Source of the DNA: Candidatus Gastranaerophilales bacterium
Lineage (GTDB): Bacteria > Cyanobacteriota > Vampirovibrionia > Gastranaerophilales > Gastranaerophilaceae
Assembly: GCA_947625445.1 (NCBI GenBank)
Contig: CANQOM010000082.1
Coordinates: forward strand, 1-7,088
Direction of reading: 5' to 3'
Length of the DNA: 7,088 nt
Part shown: in pieces, positions 1 through 4,880 of the stretch
Position numbering within the stretch: the stretch's first letter is position 1
How the letters are laid out: each line of letters begins with the position of its first letter
The notes under the pieces: generated by a model
Database searches by the model: none
The model's input: only the letters and a program-made list of their open reading frames with translations
Told to the model about the DNA's origin: nothing
Program-made: the position numbers and the translations under genes

Positions 1-210
1 GTATATGGTTAGATAGTTTTATAAATGATTGGTTTTATGAAAAAGATATAATAAAAATCGCCTCGGGGGGGGGGATTTAAGCTATGCATTGTTTCTCCGG
101 AGCTGCATAAACGAAGCTATTTAGAAGTTTGGAAACGGTATAAAAATATTCCTAATATTATGCTTTGTACTGATTACCCCGATAAGGCAAAGGAGTTTTT
201 CTATGTCTAA
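1..210 (+). CDS. C-terminal part of a PI-PLC/GDPD-like phosphodiesterase-family protein, frameshifted at a G10 tract (phase OFF)
   Basis: The gene enters from the left edge. From position 3 the frame reads IWLDSFINDWFYEKDIIKIA-SGGG, runs into ten Gs and then stops at TAA 78-80. A different frame after the tract reads FKLCIVSPELHKRS, later IMLCTDYPDKAKEFFYV, and ends at TAA 208-210. That downstream frame is closed by stops before the tract (10-12, 22-24, 49-51), so neither frame alone is a gene. Removing one G joins them exactly. The VSPELH and LCTDYP motifs after a WLDSF strand recall, from memory, phosphodiesterase (PI-PLC/GDPD-like) proteins found in capsule loci; the family call is tentative. 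The catalytic N-terminus is outside the window. The stop overlaps the next gene's ATG by 8 nt, so it belongs to the same operon. It could be a phase-variable gene, a pseudogene or a homopolymer sequencing error. Confidence 0.6.
65..74 (+). repeat. Poly-G tract, 10 Gs (contingency-type simple repeat)
   Basis: Ten consecutive Gs preceded by CCTC and followed by ATTTAAG lie inside the coding region of the truncated phosphodiesterase-like gene. With 10 Gs the upstream frame stops two codons later. With 9 Gs it reads Ser-Gly-Gly-Gly-Phe-Lys-Leu and continues to 210 (positions as numbered here). With 8 Gs it would run in the third frame to a TAG about 20 codons later. Such a G run in AT-rich DNA is a typical substrate for slipped-strand mispairing. 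Confidence 0.9.
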
Positions 211-853
211 AATTAAGGCTATTATTTTTGATATGGATGGCGTGCTTATTGATGCAAAAGATTGGCATTATGAAGCTTTGAATCAAGCATTAGAATTATT
301 CGGATTTAAAATTTCACGTTATGATCATCTTGTAACCTTTGACGGACTTCCGACAAGAAAGAAGCTTGAAATGCTTTCAAAAGAAAAGGGATTGCCTGTT
401 GGTCTTCATTCTTTTATTAATCATATGAAACAGATTTATACTATGGAACACGTATATTTGAAATGTAAACCTATTTTTAATCATCAATATGCATTATCTA
501 AATTAAAGCAGGAAGGATACGGTTTAGCGTTAGCTTCTAATTCTGTCAGAGTTACTATAGATATGATGATGGAGAAGGCAGATTTGTCTAAATATCTTGA
601 TTTTACACTTTCTAATCAAGATGTAACTAAGTCTAAGCCTGATCCTGAAATATATATTAAAGCAATTCAAAAATTTAAATTGACTCCTGAAGAATGTCTT
701 GTTGTAGAAGATAACGAAAATGGAGTAAAAGCCGCTTTAGCTTCAGGTGCAAATCTTTTAAAAGTTGATGGTGTTTATGATGTAACTTATTCAAATATAA
801 AAAAACGTATATGTGAGATTGAAAATAATTCTTTGATGTCGGAGGGCTCTTAA
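203..853 (+). CDS. HAD-superfamily hydrolase, beta-phosphoglucomutase/phosphatase-like
   Basis: A 216-residue protein with the complete HAD signature. Motif I is FDMDGVL with nucleophile D10 and acid/base D12. Motif II is ASNS with S112. Motif III is KSKPDP with K145. Motif IV is VVEDNENG with E169 and D170. Residues of about 15-85 between motifs I and II form the helical cap (C1) typical of the beta-phosphoglucomutase/phosphoglycolate phosphatase branch. Length is normal for that branch. The start ATG follows AAAGGAG (189-195) at 7 nt and overlaps the preceding gene's stop by 8 nt; the stop TAA directly abuts the ATG of the next gene. In this setting it probably removes or moves a phosphate on a sugar or polyol phosphate during synthesis of a nucleotide-activated precursor in the cytoplasm. 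The exact substrate cannot be read from the sequence. Confidence 0.88.
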   Translation: MSKIKAIIFDMDGVLIDAKDWHYEALNQALELFGFKISRYDHLVTFDGLPTRKKLEMLSKEKGLPVGLHSFINHMKQIYTMEHVYLKCKPIFNHQYALSKLKQEGYGLALASNSVRVTIDMMMEKADLSKYLDFTLSNQDVTKSKPDPEIYIKAIQKFKLTPEECLVVEDNENGVKAALASGANLLKVDGVYDVTYSNIKKRICEIENNSLMSEGS

Positions 854-1591
854 ATGAATATTCTTATATTAATGGCAGGTAATGCTTCTGATTTTGAAGA
901 AAACGGACATTTATATCCTAAATATCTTCTTGAAGTACAGAATAAGCCAATTATTCAAAGAATTATAGAATCTTTGGAATTTTTTGGAGATAAAATTACT
1001 TGTATTATTAGAAAAGAAGATCAGCAAAAATATTATTTAGGAGATACATTAAAAATTCTTAGTCCAAAATGTTCCGCTATTGAAGTAAATGGCGAAACAA
1101 AAGGCGCCGTTTGTACTGCTCTTTTTGCAATAGATAAAATAAATAATGATGAAGAACTTTTAATATTAAATGGTGACCAATTTATTAAAACAGATATAAA
1201 ACCTGCTATAGAAAATTTTAGGAAAAGAAATCTTGACGGCGGTATTATTACTATTAATGCAGTTCATCCAAAATATAGTTTTGTTTTGCTTGACGAGAGT
1301 GGTTTTGTAATTCAAACTAGTGAAAAAAGACCAATTTCTAATATTGCATCTACAGGTTGTTGTTATTATAAAAAAGGTTCGGATTTTGTAAATGCTTCTT
1401 TTTCAGTAATTGAAAAGGACGTAAATACGCAAGGAATTTATTATATAAGTTCAACGTTTAATGAAATGATATTAAATCAAAAGAAAATAGGTATATATGA
1501 AATAGCTAAAAAAGATTATATATCATTTGCAAATTATCAAATGTATCAAAGTTGGGTGGCACAAAGATGGGGAGGTAGTCAACGTGATTAA
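854..1591 (+). CDS. Nucleotidyltransferase-family protein with a degenerate signature loop
   Basis: A 245-residue protein with the sugar-1-phosphate nucleotidyltransferase (GT-A-like Rossmann) layout. The N-terminal strand and loop read LILMAGNASDF (residues 4-14), followed by YPKYLLEV with K23, a KGAVCTAL segment (83-90) and NGDQ (106-109) with the presumed metal-binding D108. The usual loop is MAGxGSRF; here the second Gly is Ala11 and the signature Arg is Asp13, so nucleotide binding may be altered or lost. The next gene is a same-length paralogue with the canonical loop. The start ATG abuts the HAD stop, and GGAGGG (841-846) gives a Shine-Dalgarno 7 nt upstream. It could be a divergent active enzyme, a partner subunit of the next protein, or an inactive copy. 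Fold assignment is firm; activity is uncertain. Confidence 0.8.
   Translation: MNILILMAGNASDFEENGHLYPKYLLEVQNKPIIQRIIESLEFFGDKITCIIRKEDQQKYYLGDTLKILSPKCSAIEVNGETKGAVCTALFAIDKINNDEELLILNGDQFIKTDIKPAIENFRKRNLDGGIITINAVHPKYSFVLLDESGFVIQTSEKRPISNIASTGCCYYKKGSDFVNASFSVIEKDVNTQGIYYISSTFNEMILNQKKIGIYEIAKKDYISFANYQMYQSWVAQRWGGSQRD
1569..1586 (+). promoter_or_regulatory. Shine-Dalgarno and GTG start selecting the start of the second nucleotidyltransferase
   Basis: GGGGAGG (1569-1575) lies 8 nt before GTG 1584-1586. The protein then begins VINIVIPMAG, which matches the normal N-terminus of the family. An ATG at 1527 in the same frame would add 19 residues with no family counterpart, has no comparable Shine-Dalgarno and lies deep inside the preceding gene. 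Confidence 0.82.
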
Positions 1592-2318
1592 TATAGTTAT
1601 ACCTATGGCAGGTATGGGCTCAAGGTTTTTAAATGCAGGGTATACCAAACCGAAACCGTTTATTGATGTATTATCTAAGCCTATGATTTGCCATGTTCTG
1701 GATAATTTGTCTGTTGAAAATGCTGAATTTATTTTATTGGCAAGAAAAGAACATTATTTAAATGAGCAAAATACGGTGAATCATATTATTAATAGATATA
1801 AAGCAAAATTTGTTCTGATTGATAAATTAACTGAAGGTGCAGCTTGTACGGTTCTGTATTCACACAGATTAATAAATAATGATATACCATTATTAATTGC
1901 GAATTCGGACCAGATTGTCGATATTAATATTAGTGATTTTATAAATGACTCTGATAACAGGAATCTGGATGGTTCTGTTTTATGTTTTGAAGATAATGAT
2001 TCTAAATGGTCTTACGCAAGAACTGATTCTATGGGTATAATTCAAGAGATTAAAGAAAAAGAAGTTATATCAAATAATGCAACTGTCGGTATATATTACT
2101 TTAAAAGAGGAAAAGATTTTGTAGAAAATGCTATTGACATGATTGTAAGAAATGACAGAGTAAAAAATGAATTTTATGTTGCACCTGTTTATAATTATGC
2201 AATATTAAACGGCAAAAAATTCGGAATATACACTATTGATAAAAATAAAATGCATGGAACCGGAACTCCGGAAGATTTAAATAATTATATTCAATATAAA
2301 AGTAAAATCTCCGTGTAA
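1584..2318 (+). CDS. Sugar-1-phosphate nucleotidyltransferase (NTP_transferase family)
   Basis: A 244-residue protein read from the GTG start. It has a canonical nucleotide-binding loop, PMAGMGSRF (residues 7-15), then GYTKPKPFIDV (19-29) with the conserved Lys of the PKP motif (K24). It continues with EGAACTVL (84-91) and NSDQ (107-110) with the metal-binding D109, and ends with GTGTPEDLNNY, typical of glucose/mannose-1-phosphate nucleotidyltransferase relatives. It should couple a sugar or polyol phosphate with an NTP to form an NDP-linked donor and pyrophosphate; the sugar and base cannot be told. Size is that of compact single-domain enzymes. It overlaps the preceding paralogue by 8 nt and shares its DQ motif and GA(V/A)CT segment, suggesting tandem duplication or a paired heteromeric enzyme. 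The HAD protein upstream may supply or process its phosphorylated substrate. Confidence 0.87.
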   Translation: MINIVIPMAGMGSRFLNAGYTKPKPFIDVLSKPMICHVLDNLSVENAEFILLARKEHYLNEQNTVNHIINRYKAKFVLIDKLTEGAACTVLYSHRLINNDIPLLIANSDQIVDINISDFINDSDNRNLDGSVLCFEDNDSKWSYARTDSMGIIQEIKEKEVISNNATVGIYYFKRGKDFVENAIDMIVRNDRVKNEFYVAPVYNYAILNGKKFGIYTIDKNKMHGTGTPEDLNNYIQYKSKISV

Positions 2319-2426
2319 ATTTTTTTGAGGGGGTACTCTGAAGGTATGAGTACAAATTTTAGAGCGGCTTATATATAGATGAGCAAATGGAAGGTTGTGA
2401 CACTAAATTAGAAAGAACAATAAAAA
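2319..2426 (+). other. 108-bp gap inside the operon, possible gene remnant
   Basis: This is the only sizeable gap in an otherwise overlapping gene string. In the frame of the preceding gene, after its stop, the DNA stays open as IFLRGYSEGMSTNFRAAYI up to TAG 2376-2378. Another frame then reads DEQMEGCDTKLERTIKNEKI into the next gene's start region. The two segments read like one protein stretch split by a frame change, but I do not recognise a family, and chance is not excluded. No convincing promoter or hairpin terminator is seen; TATAGA at 2374-2379 has no good -35 partner. Confidence 0.3.
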
Positions 2427-2762
2427 ATGAAAAAATTCAAATTAAGTGATATGAAAAAGGGTTGGTTTGTCGGTAATTTTTATCCCTCTATAATTCCGAC
2501 AAATGATGTTGAAGTTGCAGTTAAAGAGTATAAAAAAGGTGATTATGAAAATAGACATTTTCATAAGATTGCTACTGAAATAACTGTTATTATTTCAGGA
2601 AAGGTTAAAATGAATGATATTATATACAAAGAAGGTGATATTATTGTTATGGAACCTTGTGAATCAACAGATTTTGAATGTTTAGAAAACGGGACTAAAA
2701 ATGTTGTAGTTAAATATCCCGGAGCGTCAGACGATAAGTATGAAGGAGAATATAATGAATAA
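2427..2762 (+). CDS. Small cupin-domain protein
   Basis: A 111-residue single-domain cupin. Cupin motif 1 fits G-x5-H-x-H-x4-E-x6-G exactly: G38, H44, H46, E51 and G58, which gives three of the four usual metal ligands. Motif 2 begins at G70 (GDIIVMEP) with P77. The position normally held by the fourth ligand His is Asp82, and the Gly two before it is Glu79-Ser80, so metal binding may be altered (2-His/2-carboxylate) or weak. Small cupins in polysaccharide loci are often sugar epimerases, isomerases or binding/regulatory proteins; this one is too generic to assign a reaction. The Shine-Dalgarno is weak (GAAAGAA, 2411-2417), suggesting low or special initiation. The stop overlaps the next gene's start by 8 nt. 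Confidence 0.82.
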   Translation: MKKFKLSDMKKGWFVGNFYPSIIPTNDVEVAVKEYKKGDYENRHFHKIATEITVIISGKVKMNDIIYKEGDIIVMEPCESTDFECLENGTKNVVVKYPGASDDKYEGEYNE

Positions 2763-3628
2763 AATAGCTTTTGTTGTTCCTGTTTATCCTCCACATTATA
2801 GTTTTGCATACAGTTTGATAAAATCATACAAAAAGTTTTTTATAAATTTGCAAGCAGATATATATTTTGTTTTTACTTCTCAAGAAGATAGAAAACTCTT
2901 CAAATACGTCGGGGGGGGGGATTTTTCATATAGTTTTGCCTGAAAATGTAATATGTGATAAACTTGACGGAATTATAACCAAGAAAAAATTTTTTGCTCT
3001 TAATTTAATAAAAGATAAATATGAATATGCTATTGTAATTGATTCTGAAACAGAATTTATTAGAAATGTTAATATTGAGGATGTTTGTAAAGAGTATTTT
3101 AAGAATAAAGTATTACTGGGTAACAGAACAATTTTTGATTTAACGGGTGTTAAAAATTCGTGTAAAAAATATTTTTCAGATTGTATTGGAAATCATGTTT
3201 TGGATTCAGAATTATATCTATGGTTTAATCAACCTTGTATATATGAAATGAGTACATTAAATGATTTTTTTGAAAAAATAAATTATAATAAAAACATTAA
3301 AAAATTTACGTGGTACGATTTTGATTATTATATTTATATGTATTATTTGATTCTTTATAAAAATTTTGAGATAAAAGACATAGGGATAGTATCAAGGTGC
3401 GGAGTTTTTGAAGAATTTTGGTATCCTTCATTGATATTTGTTAATGATAATTGGAAAAAATTTAATATATATCTTTGCCAGCCGGAATTGAAAAAGAAGT
3501 TTGATAATAATAAATTATTTATGATTATACAAAAAGATAAGAAAATGCCTAAATTTCGTATCCTAAGAAAAATTATTTCTTGGTTTATTCCGGTAAAAGA
3601 GTTAAGACATAAGTTGCGCGGGGGATAA
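2755..3628 (+). CDS. Putative surface-glycan glycosyltransferase, frameshifted at a G10 tract (phase OFF)
   Basis: ATG 2755 follows AAGGAG (2743-2748) at 6 nt and overlaps the cupin stop by 8 nt. The frame reads MNKIAFVVPVYPPHY, then a GT-A-like strand with IYFVFTSQEDRKLF, and reaches ten Gs at 2911. As written it yields a 62-residue product stopping at TGA 2941-2943. The downstream frame continues IFHIVLPENVICDKL, then YAIVIDSETEFI with a DxE (DxD-like) motif, to TAA 3626-3628. With nine Gs both parts join as V-G-G-G-I-F into one 290-residue protein, with D96-S97-E98 as the likely metal/nucleotide-sugar motif. The C-terminus is basic and hydrophobic (from about residue 265), suggesting membrane association. 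I do not recognise a named family or acceptor. The ATG at 2867 in the downstream frame is not a credible separate start, because the N-terminal strand would be missing. Confidence 0.75.
2911..2920 (+). repeat. Poly-G tract, 10 Gs, breaking the glycosyltransferase frame
   Basis: Ten Gs preceded by ACGTC and followed by ATTTTTC. Nine Gs restore the full-length frame. Ten give a short product ending in GGGDFSYSFA, and eight would lead to TAG four codons after the tract. The tract sits about codon 53 of 290, so the OFF product lacks the whole putative catalytic region. Confidence 0.92.
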
Positions 3629-3631
3629 ATA

Positions 3632-4696
3632 ATGATAGATTCAAAAGATATTTCTGTAGTTGTTCAGGGGGCAATTGACCTTACAGAAACTCCTAAATGT
3701 TTAAACAGTATAAGAAAACAATTACCGGAAGCTAAAATAATCCTTTCAACTTGGGAAGGAAGTAATGTTGAAGGGCTTGATTATGATGTATTGCTTTTAA
3801 ATAAAGACCCCGGTGCTTTTTACGTAATTTCATCGGGGGGGGGTAAGATTTACAACAATTTGAATCGTCAACTGCATTCTACAAAAGAAGGATTAAAAAG
3901 AGTTGATACTAAATATGCACTAAAAGTCAGAAGTGATATTATTCTTGACAGTAATTCTTTTTTGAATTATTACGACAAATTTCCCAAAAGATGTGATGAA
4001 TACAAACTATTTAAAAATAGAATTATAATTCATTCAGTAAGCACAAGATTTGGAATAATTCCTTTCCATTTTTCCGATTGGTGGTTTTTTGGCTTAACAG
4101 AAGATTTAAAAACATATTTTATGGATACTCCTTTCGTCAATGAACCTGAATATACGACTTATTTCGTTGATAAAAAATCTCCTTACGGTGAATTAAAACA
4201 TAGATTTGCTTCTGAGCAATATTTTGCATATCAATGTTTCTCGAGAAATTTCGCTGATATAAAAATGAGAGATGGTTGGGACTATAATAAAGAAACCATA
4301 AAAAAATCTCAGTTGGTTTTCATTAATAATTTTATTGCTCTTGATTATGCTCAATCGGGTATATGGTTTAATAAACATATGATTAGTAAGTATGAAAATA
4401 CTATTGGTTCAATGTATACAGATTTATGGCATCATTATAAATGGCTTGAAAATTATAAAAAGTATTGTGATAAAGATTATAAATTAAAACCTTCACTTTT
4501 TATGATGGATGATGATAAATTATTGAAAGCAATTAATAAAATTAAATACAATTGCGATATTTTATCTAATAAAAAAAATAAAATTACAAAAAGGTTTTTA
4601 GCTCTAATTTTCAGGTTGCCTTATTCTTTAATTCTTTTTTTAGTTAAGTTTATAATTCAAATTATAAGATTTTTTATAAAAATTATATTTTTGTGA
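3632..4696 (+). CDS. WavE-family LPS/polysaccharide glycosyltransferase, phase-variable (ON here)
   Basis: A 354-residue protein with features of the WavE lipopolysaccharide synthesis family. These are an N-terminal ISVVVQGAI (residues 7-15), PEAKIILSTWEG (32-43), a KDPG segment (58-61), NNLNRQL (75-81), YALKVRSD (95-102) with a probable sugar-nucleotide/metal Asp, SDWWFFG (148-154), and a later FASEQYFAYQCF. Residues of about 322-354 are strongly hydrophobic with basic residues, suggesting an inner-membrane anchor or amphipathic tail. It probably adds a sugar to LPS core or capsule at the cytoplasmic face. It starts 3 nt after the preceding gene; GCGGGGGAT (3618-3626) serves as Shine-Dalgarno. 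A G9 tract encodes S68-G69-G70-G71 just before the NNLNRQ motif. The frame is intact, but one extra G would give an immediate TAA. It is the last gene of the operon. Confidence 0.85.
   Translation: MIDSKDISVVVQGAIDLTETPKCLNSIRKQLPEAKIILSTWEGSNVEGLDYDVLLLNKDPGAFYVISSGGGKIYNNLNRQLHSTKEGLKRVDTKYALKVRSDIILDSNSFLNYYDKFPKRCDEYKLFKNRIIIHSVSTRFGIIPFHFSDWWFFGLTEDLKTYFMDTPFVNEPEYTTYFVDKKSPYGELKHRFASEQYFAYQCFSRNFADIKMRDGWDYNKETIKKSQLVFINNFIALDYAQSGIWFNKHMISKYENTIGSMYTDLWHHYKWLENYKKYCDKDYKLKPSLFMMDDDKLLKAINKIKYNCDILSNKKNKITKRFLALIFRLPYSLILFLVKFIIQIIRFFIKIIFL
3835..3843 (+). repeat. Poly-G tract, 9 Gs, in frame within the WavE-like gene
   Basis: Nine Gs preceded by TCATC and followed by TAAGATT. The frame reads Ser-Ser-Gly-Gly-Gly-Lys and stays open. 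With ten Gs the codon after GGG-GGG-GGG is TAA. With eight, a TGA follows six codons after the glycines. A slip of one in either direction therefore truncates the protein at about residue 71-77 of 354. Confidence 0.92.
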
Positions 4697-4739
4697 TAAG
4701 ATAACAAAAGGAATGTAAATTTTAAATTAAAATATCTTA
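4697..4739 (+). repeat. Inverted repeat TAAGATA...TATCTTA after the glycan operon
   Basis: TAAGATA (4697-4703) and TATCTTA (4733-4739) are perfect 7-bp complements separated by 29 nt of AT-rich DNA, beginning just after the last glycan gene and ending at the tRNA promoter's -35 box. The stem is AT-rich and has no following T run, so it is a poor intrinsic terminator. It could be an operator or chance. Confidence 0.3.
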
Positions 4740-4765
4740 GACAAAAATAATATTTCATTTATAAT
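4738..4765 (+). promoter_or_regulatory. Sigma-70-type promoter for tRNA-Val and probably the adhesin
   Basis: TAGACA (4738-4743, 5 of 6 matches to TTGACA) is separated by 16 bp from a perfect TATAAT (4760-4765). Predicted initiation lies about 4771-4773, just before the mature tRNA 5' end at 4775, leaving almost no 5' leader. This is the best promoter seen in the window. Confidence 0.7.
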
Positions 4766-4774
4766 TGAATAAAA

Positions 4775-4850
4775 GGGCGGTTGGCGCAGCTGGTAGCGCA
4801 TCACATTGACATTGTGGGGGTCGCTGGTTCGAGTCCAGTACTGCCCACCA
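4775..4850 (+). tRNA. tRNA-Val(GAC), CCA encoded
   Basis: A full cloverleaf can be drawn by hand. The acceptor stem GGGCGGT (4775-4781) pairs with ACTGCCC (4840-4846), with one G-U pair. The D stem GCGC pairs with GCGC (4784-4787 with 4796-4799). The anticodon stem TCACA pairs with TGTGG (4801-4805 with 4813-4817) and has loop TTGACAT, giving anticodon GAC (4808-4810). The variable loop is GGGTC, and the T arm has loop TTCGAGT (4828-4834). The discriminator is A4847, and CCA is encoded at 4848-4850. Total length is 76 nt. GAC reads the Val codons GUC and GUU. It is expressed from the promoter just upstream and is followed without a terminator by the repeat-protein gene. Confidence 0.96.
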
Positions 4851-4863
4851 TCTGATTTTGAAT

Positions 4864-4880
4864 AGGAGAAGTAGTAATTG
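4864..4880 (+). promoter_or_regulatory. Shine-Dalgarno and TTG start of the repeat protein
   Basis: AGGAG (4864-4868) stands 9 nt before TTG 4878-4880, which opens directly into Lys-Lys-Arg-Arg and a hydrophobic signal peptide. There is no ATG or GTG between the Shine-Dalgarno and the signal peptide, and the next in-frame ATG comes only after many repeats (about 6280), so TTG is the only sensible start. Confidence 0.8.

Noticed and set aside
1527..1583. Upstream ATG start for the second nucleotidyltransferase
   Set aside because: It adds 19 residues not expected in the family and has no good Shine-Dalgarno; GTG 1584 has GGAGG at 8 nt and a family-typical N-terminus.
2387..2449. Tiny ORF MEGCDTKLERTIKNEKIQIK overlapping the cupin start
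   Set aside because: Only 20 codons, no Shine-Dalgarno and no known leader-peptide feature; treated as part of the possible remnant.
2561..2827. Minus-strand ORF over the cupin and glycosyltransferase start
   Set aside because: No domain pattern, no RBS context considered convincing, and it is fully covered by well-supported + strand genes.
2867..3628. Independent gene starting at ATG 2867
   Set aside because: The start lies within the 5' half of the glycosyltransferase in another frame, and its first residues are out-of-frame sequence up to the G tract. One frameshifted gene explains both parts better.
4193..4378. Minus-strand ORF inside the WavE-like gene
   Set aside because: It is short, has no recognisable motif and lies opposite conserved WavE coding sequence.
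4806..4834. Perfect TTGACA (4806-4811) as a -35 box for the adhesin
   Set aside because: It is the anticodon-loop sequence of the tRNA. The hexamer 17 bp downstream is TCGAGT, a poor -10, and neighbouring spacings are no better.
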